Positions 38,763 through 47,686 of a stretch of 64,000 nt of DNA are shown piece by piece. The first letter of the stretch is position 1, and each line of letters opens with the position of its first letter. The notes beneath the pieces were generated by a model. That model did no database searches. It saw nothing but the letters and a program-made list of their open reading frames with translations, and was not told where the DNA came from. A program made the position numbers and the translations under genes. Source of the stretch: Roseofilum reptotaenium CS-1145 (GTDB taxonomy: Bacteria; Cyanobacteriota; Cyanobacteriia; Cyanobacteriales; Desertifilaceae); the NCBI RefSeq assembly GCF_028330985.1, contig NZ_JAQMUE010000040.1:1-64000 (forward strand), written 5' to 3'.

Positions 38763-40406
38763 ATGAACGATCAAACGATTGATGCATTTACCTATACTTT
38801 GGTTCGGGACTATTTGGCCGATGGATTATCGGGACTTTCGTCTCTGAATACCCAGATTCATCCCCAAGACGAGATGCTACTTTTTTTACTGGATTCACAG
38901 AGTTATCAAGGAAAAAAAGAGCAGGCAGTTTTAGCCTATTTTAAATCGGCACAGGAGATTGTGGATCGGGTAGATCAGGCGATCGCATGGCATCAGAGGA
39001 GTTGGAGGAATATAGACCGTTTTTTAGAGTTTGCCTGTGGGTATGGACGATTAACTCGATTCTGGGTGCAAAAACTTGCTCCTGATCAAGTTTGGGCTTC
39101 GGATATTTATCCTAAAGCAGTCGATTTTGTGACCAAAGAATTAGGCGTTCACGGGATTGATTCTGTGGTCGATCCGAAGAGTTATCACTGTGACGAAAAA
39201 TTTAATTGTATTTTGGTTTATTCTTTGTTTAGCCATTTGCCAGAAGATCGGTTTGGACAATGGTTAAGTCGCTTATATGATTTACTCCTACCCGGTGGGT
39301 TATTGCTCTTTAGTGTTCACGATCGAGCGGTCCAACCTCCAGGTTATACCATGCCAGAATCTGGGATTTTATTTGTGGAGCAAAGCGAGAGTCAATCTTT
39401 AGATCGGGCAGAATATGGTTCCAGTTGGGTAACGGAGGATTTTGTCAAAAGAGCGATCGCCGCTTCTATGGGGGATAAAGTCTCTTATACTCGCTTTCCG
39501 AGAGCCTTTACACTCCAAGATTTATACATGGTGGTTAAAACCCCCAATTGCGATTTTTCTGATTTAAAAATCGATTTTACTCCCAAAGGCGCTCTAGAAG
39601 ACTATTTTATGGATGATAGGGGGCGATTCTTTCTGCGGGGATGGAGTGCGATCGTACAACCGGATCATGGAGTGGTAGAAATTCAAGTGTGGTGTAAAGG
39701 GAAACAGGGTAACCGATTGCTACAAAGATGTATTCCTTCCACTCCTTCCCAGAAAGCAGCACAAGTTTTGGGAATTGATCCTCAATGGACGGAAAAATCC
39801 GGCTGGTCGTGTGTGTTTAGTTTACCGGAAGAGGTGGATTTAGAAACAGCAGTGATTATGATTAAGGCGGTGAGCGATCGCCAGAAAGAACGAATTATTG
39901 TCTTAAACTGGATGAAAACTTTGTTGCCAGAGGGAATCCCTACCCAAGGTGTGGCTGAAACTTCTTGGAAACAGGTGATTCAATCTCAATCCAATTGGTG
40001 GCGCGCTAAAATCTTAGATAATATTTGGTCTAATAATATTCAAGCCAATCTCGACCGTGCCACCCTTAAACCCGCTCCGGATTCCGAAGGTGTGATTTTA
40101 GAATTGGAAGGATGGGTGGTTGTCTTACATTCTGATATCACCATTGAAGATATCCAAATTTCCCTCAATGGCACACTCAAACAGCGATGTTTACCCACTT
40201 GTGTGCGTCCCGATGTCGCCCAATATTGGGGCAGAGCAAACTATGTTTATAGTGGATGGATTGCCCAATTTTATCAACATGAAGCGATCCAAGCCGATCG
40301 CGATCGCGTCAGCGATGCGGAGCATTATCGACTGCAAATTAAAATCATCGATTCTGAAGGAGAAATCCATACCGTTTGCGATCAGTTCCTGGCTACCGTA
40401 CTATAA
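38763..40406 (+). CDS. class I SAM-dependent methyltransferase with unknown C-terminal half
   Basis: This 547-residue cytosolic protein has a Rossmann methyltransferase domain (about residues 75-240) with motif I FLEFACGYGRLTRFWVQKL, a following acidic loop VWASDIYPKA and LVYSLFSHLPEDRFGQWL. The C-terminal 270 residues show two beta-rich segments of similar style (GRFFLRGWSAIVQPDHGVVE near 280 and VILELEGWVVVLHSDITIED near 444), which may be a duplicated domain of unknown type. It lies 16 bp after the hybrid kinase and just before the cystine lyase, suggesting one transcript. The substrate is unknown; surface glycan or a metabolite is possible from later neighbours. Confidence 0.8.
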   Translation: MNDQTIDAFTYTLVRDYLADGLSGLSSLNTQIHPQDEMLLFLLDSQSYQGKKEQAVLAYFKSAQEIVDRVDQAIAWHQRSWRNIDRFLEFACGYGRLTRFWVQKLAPDQVWASDIYPKAVDFVTKELGVHGIDSVVDPKSYHCDEKFNCILVYSLFSHLPEDRFGQWLSRLYDLLLPGGLLLFSVHDRAVQPPGYTMPESGILFVEQSESQSLDRAEYGSSWVTEDFVKRAIAASMGDKVSYTRFPRAFTLQDLYMVVKTPNCDFSDLKIDFTPKGALEDYFMDDRGRFFLRGWSAIVQPDHGVVEIQVWCKGKQGNRLLQRCIPSTPSQKAAQVLGIDPQWTEKSGWSCVFSLPEEVDLETAVIMIKAVSDRQKERIIVLNWMKTLLPEGIPTQGVAETSWKQVIQSQSNWWRAKILDNIWSNNIQANLDRATLKPAPDSEGVILELEGWVVVLHSDITIEDIQISLNGTLKQRCLPTCVRPDVAQYWGRANYVYSGWIAQFYQHEAIQADRDRVSDAEHYRLQIKIIDSEGEIHTVCDQFLATVL

Positions 40407-40432
40407 AATAGGTGCAAAATATTCATCCCCTT

Positions 40433-41599
40433 ATGAACCTTGACGAACACCGGCAACAACTTACAGCTCTCCAGAATAAAGGGTATTTTAATTACGGCGC
40501 TCAAGGGCCCTTGCCGGAATCAGCACTACAAGCCATTTTGAAGTCCTATCGCCACATTCAAAATTTAGGGCCATATTCCCATAGCTTTCGGGATGAAGTC
40601 GCTCAAGAATTGCAGCAGACGCGGGAAGTGATTGCGGCACAATTGGCAGTCCCTGCCAGCAGCATCACCCTGACCGAAAATGTCTCTGTCGGGTGCAATA
40701 TTGCCCTATGGGGAATTCCCTGGAAAGCTGGAGATGGACTCTTATTAACCGACTGCGAACATCCCGGTATTATTGCCGCAGCACAAGAAATTAGTCGTCG
40801 GTTTGGCGTTCAGCTTGCGACTTGTCCAGTTTTAGAAACTTTGAACGAAGGAAACCCGGTAGAAGCGATCGCCAGTCGAGTCCAACCCAACACTAAATTG
40901 GTGATTATCAGCCATATTCTCTGGAATACGGGTCAAGTTCTACGGCAAAAAGAAATTGTGGAGCAAGTGCGATCGCAAAACCCCAACACTCAAATCCTAG
41001 TCGATGCTGCCCAATCTGTCGGCTCTTTACCCCTCACCTTAACCGATGATGGCATTGATTTTTATGCCTTTACCGGTCATAAATGGTGGTGTGGTCCGGA
41101 AGGATTAGGTGGCTTATATGTGCGTCCCGAAGCCTTAGAAACCCTGCATCCCACCTATATTGGTTGGCGTGGCATTCTGACGACCATGACTGGACAACCC
41201 AAAGGATGGAAACCCGATGGCCGGCGCTATGAAGTCGCCACCTCTGCCTATCCTTTACTGGCAGGACTGCGAGAAGCTATTTCCTTTCATCAATCTTGGG
41301 GAACGATTGAACAGCGATCCGATCGTATCTGTAAACTCAGTGCTATACTTTGGGACAAGTTGGGAGACATCCCCCAAGTTCATCGACTGCAAGCAACTAA
41401 ACCACAATCGGGTTTAGTTTCATTCCAACTTGAAAGCGGTAAACACGAGCAACTGGTCAATGCTTTAGAAGCGCAAAACCTTATGGTGAGGAGCATCCGC
41501 CATCCCAACTGTATTCGTGCTTGTGTTCACTATTTTACCGAAGTTGGGGAAATCGAGCGACTGGTGGAGGCGATCGTGACTATTACATCGAAGGTTTAA
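40433..41599 (+). CDS. L-cysteine/cystine C-S lyase, class V aminotransferase fold
   Basis: This 388-residue PLP enzyme resembles, from memory, the cystine lyase C-DES of Synechocystis more than SufS. It splits cystine to give pyruvate, ammonia and cysteine persulfide that can feed iron-sulfur assembly. YFNYGAQGPLPESAL opens the protein, LTENVSVGCNIALWGIPW lies near residue 75 and DAAQSVGSLPLTL near 193. The PLP lysine is in FTGHKWWCGPEGLGGLYVR (about 217), and RACVHYF ends it. The ATG at 40433 is used; a GTG at 40412 would add seven residues. It sits in the glycan-like gene run but its chemistry suggests sulfur metabolism. Confidence 0.85.
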   Translation: MNLDEHRQQLTALQNKGYFNYGAQGPLPESALQAILKSYRHIQNLGPYSHSFRDEVAQELQQTREVIAAQLAVPASSITLTENVSVGCNIALWGIPWKAGDGLLLTDCEHPGIIAAAQEISRRFGVQLATCPVLETLNEGNPVEAIASRVQPNTKLVIISHILWNTGQVLRQKEIVEQVRSQNPNTQILVDAAQSVGSLPLTLTDDGIDFYAFTGHKWWCGPEGLGGLYVRPEALETLHPTYIGWRGILTTMTGQPKGWKPDGRRYEVATSAYPLLAGLREAISFHQSWGTIEQRSDRICKLSAILWDKLGDIPQVHRLQATKPQSGLVSFQLESGKHEQLVNALEAQNLMVRSIRHPNCIRACVHYFTEVGEIERLVEAIVTITSKV

Positions 41600-41607
41600 G
41601 AAACATA

Positions 41608-42774
41608 ATGCGGATCGCTTACGTTACCACCTATGATGTTTTTGATTCTTCTCAATGGAATCAGGAACATACAGGATTGTTTACGGCAGGGCGTTATTTG
41701 GCCAAGTCGTTAGAGTCAGCATCCTTATCCTTAGACTATATTGGCCCGCTACAGAAAAAGCGATCGCCCATAACCAGAGCCAAGTGGCTTTATTATCGTA
41801 ACCTCTATCATCAAGATTACTACAGTTGGACTGAACCCTTTATCCTCAAACACTATGCTCGACAAATTGAGAAAAAGCTATCTACCCTCAATGTTGATAT
41901 AATCGTCACCCCTGAAAATGTTCTTCCCATTGCCTATCTGAAAGCCAAACAGTCCATTGTCCTTTATACTGATGCTGCTATTGGAAATCTAGTTGATTTT
42001 TATCCTTATCTGAGTAACCTGTGTCAAGAAACCCTTGATAAGCTCTATGATTTAGAAAAGAGAGCCATTGACAACTGTGAGTTAGCCATTTACACTTCCG
42101 ACTGGGCAGCTCAACAAGCAATTAAGTTATACAATATCAATCCAGCCAAAGTTAAGGTTGTTCCTTGGGGTGCCACTATCGAGTGCGATCGCACTAAGAA
42201 TGATATTCAAAAAATTATAGAATCTAGACCTCCTTCTCCTTGTAAATTACTATTCTTGGGATTTGATTGGCATAGAAAAGGAGGTGATATTGCCTTAGAA
42301 GTCACCAAGCAGCTTAATAAAAATGGCTTCAAAACAGAATTGATTGTTGTAGGCGCGAAACCTCCTCATCAAGAGCAACTCCCAGATTTTGTTAAAATTA
42401 TTGGAAAAATAGACAAATCTCACCCAGAAGGAAAACATAAGCTCGATCAAATCTTAGCAAACTCTCATTTTCTGATTTTACCTACCAAAGCTGAAACTTA
42501 TGGTCTTGTTTTTTGTGAAGCCAATTCTTTTGGTGTTCCTTGTATAGCATCAGATATTGGTGGAATTCCTACTATCATACAAGATGATCTAAATGGAAAA
42601 ACGTTTTCTTTAACAGCAAAAATATCGGAGTACTGTGAATATGTTTCTGGGTTAATAAGCGATTATGATAAGTATCAACAAATAGCTTATTCATCATTCC
42701 TGGAATATGAAAATCGACTAAACTGGACGATAAATGCTGAAAATTTAAAAGCCACTTTACAATCAATACTTTAG
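41608..42774 (+). CDS. GT4 family glycosyltransferase
   Basis: This 388-residue GT-B enzyme starts at ATG 41608, eight bases after the lyase stop; a longer upstream frame is out of register with family starts. The N-terminal domain begins RIAYVTTYDVFDSSQW, the hinge contains KVVPWGATIECDR (about 185), KLLFLGFDWHRKGGDIALEV lies near 215, and the donor-binding motif LPTKAETYGLVFCEANS near 293. No signal or membrane helix. Acceptor and sugar are unknown. The gene is AT-richer than its upstream neighbours, as is the next one, which suggests import by horizontal transfer as in many glycan loci. Confidence 0.9.
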   Translation: MRIAYVTTYDVFDSSQWNQEHTGLFTAGRYLAKSLESASLSLDYIGPLQKKRSPITRAKWLYYRNLYHQDYYSWTEPFILKHYARQIEKKLSTLNVDIIVTPENVLPIAYLKAKQSIVLYTDAAIGNLVDFYPYLSNLCQETLDKLYDLEKRAIDNCELAIYTSDWAAQQAIKLYNINPAKVKVVPWGATIECDRTKNDIQKIIESRPPSPCKLLFLGFDWHRKGGDIALEVTKQLNKNGFKTELIVVGAKPPHQEQLPDFVKIIGKIDKSHPEGKHKLDQILANSHFLILPTKAETYGLVFCEANSFGVPCIASDIGGIPTIIQDDLNGKTFSLTAKISEYCEYVSGLISDYDKYQQIAYSSFLEYENRLNWTINAENLKATLQSIL

Positions 42775-42790
42775 GAATCAATTAAATCTT

Positions 42791-43708
42791 ATGAGTATAA
42801 GTAAAGATCAAATATATCCTTTTGTTTCTGTCATTATACCTGTGTATAATAATTCTCAAGCACTAAAAAAATGCTTGGCATCTTTAGAAAATCAAACCTA
42901 TCCTAAAGATTGCTATGAAATCATTGTAGTTGATAATCAATCAGAAGAAAATGTTGAAATCATAACGAATCATTTTCCTCAAGTTATTTTATCGTATGAA
43001 GAAAAACCTGGATCTTACGCAGCCCGAAATAGAGGTATTTCCTTAGCTCAAGGTAAAATTATTGCTTTTACAGATTCTGATTGTATTGCTTATGAAACTT
43101 GGATTGAAAAGGGGGTAAATGAATTATTAAAAGTCACTAAAGTTGGTTTAGTAGGAGGAAAAATAGAATTATTTTTTAAAGATGATGATTCACCAACAGC
43201 GATCGAATTTTATGATGAAATCAATAATTACTTAAATCAAAAGCAACATATTGAAAAAAAAAGATTTGGTGCAACCGCAAATGTTTTTACACTTAAAAGT
43301 ATATTTGATGATGTTGGTGTATTTAGAGATGATTTAAAATCTGGAGGAGATGTTGAATGGGGTCAAAGAGTTTCATCTAAAGGGTATAAGTTAATTTATT
43401 CTGAAGAAGCATCTGTCAAGCATCCAGCTCGATCATCTATAAAAGAATTATATAAAAGAACAATTCGTGTAGTAGGAGGCTTGTATGATCTAGGCACTTA
43501 TGATCAAGATAAAGGAAGCCATCTTTTACTTAAGGAGATTTTAAAAAGGATTAAGCCTCCTGTAAAATATTTGCGTTGGAGATTATCTGACCAACGATTA
43601 AAAAAGCAAGAGAAATTTCTATTCATTTTGGTAACTATTTTTGTTGACTATGCAGTTGCGTTGGAATTATTCCGATTGAAAATCGGAAAAAAATCAGAAA
43701 GGAAGTAA
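42791..43708 (+). CDS. GT2 family glycosyltransferase
   Basis: This 305-residue GT-A enzyme starts FVSVIIPVYNNSQALKKCL and has the metal-binding DxD-type motif IAFTDSDCIAYETWI near residue 97, then RDDLKSGGDVEWGQRVSSKG near 180, the usual acceptor-side ED/W region. A C-terminal helix LFILVTIFVDYAVALEL (about 277-293) may be a membrane anchor. It lies 16 bp after the GT4 gene and is clearly AT-rich. Probably elongates a surface glycan. Acceptor unknown. Confidence 0.9.
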   Translation: MSISKDQIYPFVSVIIPVYNNSQALKKCLASLENQTYPKDCYEIIVVDNQSEENVEIITNHFPQVILSYEEKPGSYAARNRGISLAQGKIIAFTDSDCIAYETWIEKGVNELLKVTKVGLVGGKIELFFKDDDSPTAIEFYDEINNYLNQKQHIEKKRFGATANVFTLKSIFDDVGVFRDDLKSGGDVEWGQRVSSKGYKLIYSEEASVKHPARSSIKELYKRTIRVVGGLYDLGTYDQDKGSHLLLKEILKRIKPPVKYLRWRLSDQRLKKQEKFLFILVTIFVDYAVALELFRLKIGKKSERK

Positions 43709-43831
43709 TTAGAACTTTGGTGGTATATTTGACTATCATTAATTACTGGATGGTCTCAGTACAGGACAAAAAACTTGAAAAGAAGAAGCAAATGTATTTT
43801 CATAAGAATTAGCGTCTTGATCAGCAAACCC

Positions 43832-43936
43832 ATGAACCACTATAGCCAATTAAAGAAAGCTCTCCAACCCGATTTGGGATTGCTTGGAGCTAGATTATCC
43901 TTACGTTATTTAGGTAAAAATAATGAAGGTATTTGA
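43832..43936 (+). CDS. 34-residue ORF overlapping DUF2264 start, doubtful
   Basis: ATG 43832 opens a frame of 34 codons (YSQLKKALQPDLGLLGARLS and on) that ends 14 bases inside the DUF2264 gene. It could be a leader peptide or a fragment of a lost gene; the surrounding 214-bp gap is AT-rich. No family recognised. Confidence 0.25.
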   Translation: MNHYSQLKKALQPDLGLLGARLSLRYLGKNNEGI

Positions 43937-45977
43937 ATGGACAACCCCGTTTGATTATCCAACCGCTTCCGTAACTGGATTAACGAGACAACACTGGGAA
44001 GAAGTTGTTTGGGTTTTTCTTGAAGGAATTCTTGCCTATGCATCTCCGGGAAAAGCAAGGATTAAAATTCCAGGAGTAGAGAGTACCAATGGTTTAGTGG
44101 CTGATGAATTGGAAGGATTTTCCCGATCTTTAATTATGGCTGCACCATGGCTCAAAAGTCATAATGCGCCTCAATTTTCTGTCACAAATAAGACAGTGGA
44201 TGTTGCTGGTTTTTATCGGGAAGGAATTTTGGCAGGAACGAATCCTCAACATCCTGAATATTGGGGACAGATAGATGACTTTTCTCAGAATATTGTGGAA
44301 TGCGGATCTCTAGCATGGTCTCTGTATCTTTCACAAGCTCAGATATGGGATAAGTATTCGGACAGAGAAAAAACACAGGTGGCTGATTATTTGCTGCAAT
44401 GCAATCGGGTGAAGGCCCATGCTAATAATTGGTTTTTATTTAAGGTGATTATTAATACAGTTTTAGAAAGGTTGGGGATGCCTTTCTCTAAAAAAGAGAT
44501 CTTTAAAAATCTAGAGATTTGTAAAAAGATGTACCTTGGAGAGGGTTGGTATCGAGATGGAAAGACGAACCAAATTGATTATTACAATGCCTGGGGATTC
44601 CATTACTATTTTTTGATGTGGGTTATTTTAGATGGCGATCGCCATCCGGAAATGGCCCAACTGCATCTCCAAAGGATGCGAGAGTATATGCACACTTTCC
44701 GCTACTTCTTCTCTGGGGAAGGGAATGTACCGTGTTTCGGGCGATCGGTTACCTATCGGTTTGCCTATCTTGCTCCCATTGCGTTGGGGTTATATTTAGA
44801 TGGTCTAGAGCAAGATTTGGGGGAACTCAAAAGTATTTGCAATCGTTCCCTGCAATTTTTTCTCCGTGGAGCAATCTTTACAGAAGATAATCTTCTCACT
44901 CCTGGATATCTCCGTCATTCCCCCAGACTGCTAGAATTTTACTCCTGTGCCGCATCTCCGTACTGGGCCGCAAAAGCCTTTAATCTACTCTTATTACCGG
45001 CCTCTCACCCTTTTTGGCAAGCAGAGGAAAAGCCTCTAGCTATTGATAGAGATAGCTTTTCTATTTCCATTGAGTCAGCCGGTTATTTGGTTGTAGGCGA
45101 TCGCGCATCGGGTCATGTTCAGCTCCTGAACCATAAATCTCATCATAGTTATCCCGAGCTGAGTAGCAAATATACCAATTTTGCCTATTCTTCTCTCTTC
45201 GGTTATGATATCGGCCCCATGAGAAAAAAATACGATAGTGACAGTTCTCTGTGTGACAATGCTCTGACGTTTTCTGATGGCGGTAGATATGTGCAGCGAT
45301 CGCAGATTCAACCCCTCTATTGCAAACCCAACTTTATTGCGTCTAAATATCCATTGCGAATTCTCAAACGCCAGGCCACTAACTGGTTACCTCGAATCTA
45401 TACTAACCTCGGTTGGGGATGGACTTACACTCTAGTTAAAGATGACTTTATGATTAATGTCCATTACATTAACACTCGGAAATTTTTGAAATTCAAAGAA
45501 GGGGGATATCCATTAGGGTTTGACGAAGGTGTACCAGAGATTATCTCAACAGAAGGTGCAGAAGTCGCCTATAAAGATGGTAAAATCAGTTTTATTCGCA
45601 ACTTGTATGGCTACGATCGCCAATTTCCAGCCCACGCTTTAATCTCTAAGGAGATTGAGAATAATATTAGATATAAATCAAGTGTGGTTCCCGCTTTAGG
45701 CTTTGAAAATCAAAACCAAAAGTCTTTTTATTTGGCCAATATGGTTTATGGAAAAATCGGCCATGAGAGCATCGATCAATTGATGCAACTCGTCCATAAT
45801 TTTCAAATTGCTGATGACTTGATCAACTTCCACTTTTATGATGGCGAACAAGTCGTGATGCAATTCGGTAAAATCAAGCGCCTTAATCTTACCCTTAATG
45901 GAAAGACGATCGAGGGTAAAATCATTATGGCTAGAGTTTCGGGGGATGGAAAAACTTGTCAAATCGTTCAACACTAG
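43923..45977 (+). CDS. DUF2264 family protein, heparinase-like fold suspected
   Basis: This 684-residue protein matches the DUF2264 pattern: PFDYPTASVTGLTRQHWEEV at the N-terminus, then SRSLIMAAPWL, HANNWFLFKVIINTVLERLG and YNAWGFHYYFLMWVI with many aromatic residues, as in an alpha/alpha toroid. The second half is beta-rich, with HSYPELSSKYTNFAYSSLFG. The overall layout of a toroid followed by a beta sandwich is that of polysaccharide lyases, so an action on acidic or sulfated glycans is plausible, not shown. There is no signal peptide. It overlaps by 4 bp the end of the convergent sulfotransferase gene. Function of the family is not established. Confidence 0.85.
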   Translation: MKVFEWTTPFDYPTASVTGLTRQHWEEVVWVFLEGILAYASPGKARIKIPGVESTNGLVADELEGFSRSLIMAAPWLKSHNAPQFSVTNKTVDVAGFYREGILAGTNPQHPEYWGQIDDFSQNIVECGSLAWSLYLSQAQIWDKYSDREKTQVADYLLQCNRVKAHANNWFLFKVIINTVLERLGMPFSKKEIFKNLEICKKMYLGEGWYRDGKTNQIDYYNAWGFHYYFLMWVILDGDRHPEMAQLHLQRMREYMHTFRYFFSGEGNVPCFGRSVTYRFAYLAPIALGLYLDGLEQDLGELKSICNRSLQFFLRGAIFTEDNLLTPGYLRHSPRLLEFYSCAASPYWAAKAFNLLLLPASHPFWQAEEKPLAIDRDSFSISIESAGYLVVGDRASGHVQLLNHKSHHSYPELSSKYTNFAYSSLFGYDIGPMRKKYDSDSSLCDNALTFSDGGRYVQRSQIQPLYCKPNFIASKYPLRILKRQATNWLPRIYTNLGWGWTYTLVKDDFMINVHYINTRKFLKFKEGGYPLGFDEGVPEIISTEGAEVAYKDGKISFIRNLYGYDRQFPAHALISKEIENNIRYKSSVVPALGFENQNQKSFYLANMVYGKIGHESIDQLMQLVHNFQIADDLINFHFYDGEQVVMQFGKIKRLNLTLNGKTIEGKIIMARVSGDGKTCQIVQH

Positions 45978-46882
45978 ACTAGCCAATGGGACAGATCGCG
46001 CCCAATTAAATCTTGTAGCTTTAAGATATCTGCTTGAAAGATGGGAATTAATTCTTGTCGCAGTTCTGGAGACAGTGGCTTCAGCCTCGCCAGATTTTTC
46101 CGGTAGGCTTTTGCCGCCATCGGCTGACGAATTTTTGCCGGAATCAAAGGTCGGATGAGGCTCTTGACAATATTCTGATTGCTAATAAAACTATGTAAAA
46201 TCCTATTTTTGGGGACTTCTGATTTATTGTAGCGAACCGAAAAATTAGGTGTAAAAGTATCATCCACTTCTAGAAACTGAAAAATATCTTTAATCATGTT
46301 TTGGGCATCTTTTTGCAGATCTTCATAAAGATAAACTTTGATTTGCTTGGGATCGAATCGCTCGAAATATCGTTGCAGTTGCAAACCATAGAAACCAAAA
46401 TCTTGATAACGCCACACAGGAGACCAATGTTTTTTTCTACGCTGTTCTTCTTCCTTAAAAGCTTGATGAAAATCTTTAAGTGGCTCTCGTCCATCTCGAC
46501 GTAAGTGGGAATAAAAAGAATACGCTCGATCCACAGGATGGCGTAAAATAGCGATTAACTTTACCTCTGGAATATAGTGTCTAATCCGGGCTGCTGCTTC
46601 GGGAATATAAAGATAAAAAGTCGAGGCTTCTCCAATTGATTTTTCATCTTTGATATTCTTAAAAAGAGCTTGATACTCTTTTAAGTAGGGGACTGTTTTG
46701 ACATTGGTTGTAGCTTCGGCATCTCCAGGGCCGCAGAAATCCGGTTGCCATCCTTCATAAGCAAAAAAATTGGGTTCTTTATTTTTGCTCATATAAATTT
46801 CAGGGTGTTCATAGAGATATCTGTAAACAGAGCTAGTCCCTGATTTAGCCGCACCGATAAGTAGAAAATTGGGCATAGTCAT
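45974..46882 (-). CDS. PAPS-dependent sulfotransferase
   Basis: This 302-residue enzyme moves sulfate from PAPS to a hydroxyl or amine. The 5'-phosphosulfate loop is FLLIGAAKSGTSSVYRYLYE (about residues 5-24) and the 3'-phosphate motif AILRHPVDRAYSFYSHLRR (about 117-135). YLYEDLQKDAQNMIKDIFQF near 190 fits the family. No membrane segment. In a run with two glycosyltransferases and a DUF2264 protein, a glycan is the likely acceptor. It faces the DUF2264 gene, whose stop overlaps its own by 4 bp. Confidence 0.92.
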   Translation of the reverse strand: MTMPNFLLIGAAKSGTSSVYRYLYEHPEIYMSKNKEPNFFAYEGWQPDFCGPGDAEATTNVKTVPYLKEYQALFKNIKDEKSIGEASTFYLYIPEAAARIRHYIPEVKLIAILRHPVDRAYSFYSHLRRDGREPLKDFHQAFKEEEQRRKKHWSPVWRYQDFGFYGLQLQRYFERFDPKQIKVYLYEDLQKDAQNMIKDIFQFLEVDDTFTPNFSVRYNKSEVPKNRILHSFISNQNIVKSLIRPLIPAKIRQPMAAKAYRKNLARLKPLSPELRQELIPIFQADILKLQDLIGRDLSHWLV

Positions 46883-46934
46883 TGCTATTTCTCCATGACT
46901 TGATTAGGACGGTCGTTCGGATTTTAGCAGATTA

Positions 46935-47132
46935 TCAATTTTGTAGGTTAATGAGGTTTTTTTGAGAGGCGATCGCGCACGGTTGTAAAACAGGTAAACA
47001 AATTTTCTGAGCAGACTTACGTCGTCCGGGTGTTATACCAGTGTTCTTTACTACGGGTCGAACGGTACAACCAGTGAGCAATAATCGCAAACAGAACAGG
47101 ATTAGAGCCAGGATAAATTGTTGGGACTTCAT
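46935..47132 (-). CDS. small putative lipoprotein
   Basis: This 65-residue frame starts KSQQFILALILFCLRLLLTG followed by Cys, which forms a lipoprotein signal with lipobox LLTGC (Cys at about residue 22). An AGGAAG ribosome site lies about 12 bases before the ATG. The mature part is short, basic and Cys-containing (VRPVVKNTGITPGRRKS). It is supported mainly by the lipobox and ribosome site. It shares the 569-bp gap between the sulfotransferase and DUF3285 genes. Confidence 0.45.
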   Translation of the reverse strand: MKSQQFILALILFCLRLLLTGCTVRPVVKNTGITPGRRKSAQKICLPVLQPCAIASQKNLINLQN

Positions 47133-47315
47133 GGTACTTGCTTCCTCTAGACGATAGACTCTGCTATCCTCTCCAGGTTATCCTATTGGATATAAAGAAT
47201 CAGTAAGGATTACTGCAATTTACAACAAGATTTTGTAAAGCTTTGCTCAAAGCCCGATAAGGTCAGTCTGTAGATTTACAGAGAACTGAAATGACAACCC
47301 AAAAGATTGAAAAAA

Positions 47316-47339
47316 AAGTGTAACATTTCTGTTACACTT
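47316..47339. promoter_or_regulatory. perfect 10-bp palindrome upstream of DUF3285-ybeY cluster
   Basis: AAGTGTAACA and TGTTACACTT flank TTTC. The dyad lies 113 bp before the DUF3285 start and looks like an operator for a dimeric regulator. It is not NtcA-like, because GTA and TAC are 10 rather than 8 bases apart. No U-run follows, so it is not a terminator. The other DNA from 47133 to 47451 shows no gene. Confidence 0.5.
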
Positions 47340-47451
47340 GCAAAAAGCAATTATAGCGATTCTCTTTTCTGAAGGAGTGCAGCTTGAAGGCTTAGATCCT
47401 AAGTAATTCAAGCTATTGTCTATTGCTAGAGTGCCTTTTGCCTAATGAATT

Positions 47452-47661
47452 ATGACTGAATCTGAAACCTCTCCTATCCCCTCTGAACAACCTGAAACTC
47501 CTGAAACGCCCCAAACGGCTTCACAAGAACCGCAAGCGAGTTACGTGAAACTAGCAATGAGGAACATGGTGCGTAAAGGGAGAAAATCCTTAATCCACTT
47601 TACCCTTACCGTTATCGGTCTTTTGGGGGTACTGGTGGGACTTTCCTACCTTACTCGATAA
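47452..47661 (+). CDS. DUF3285 family small membrane protein
   Basis: This 69-residue cyanobacterial-type protein has a Pro- and Glu-rich N-terminal 30 residues, then SYVKLAMRNMVRKGRKSLIH and a single membrane helix FTLTVIGLLGVLVGLSYLTR. That is the DUF3285 layout, whose function is unknown. It precedes ybeY by 25 bp and probably shares its transcript. Possible control by the palindrome at 47316. Confidence 0.82.
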   Translation: MTESETSPIPSEQPETPETPQTASQEPQASYVKLAMRNMVRKGRKSLIHFTLTVIGLLGVLVGLSYLTR

Positions 47662-47686
47662 CCTCACTCGATAGGAGATATTCACA

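Noticed and set aside
47316..47339. NtcA binding site
   Set aside because: GTA and TAC are separated by 10 bases, not 8.
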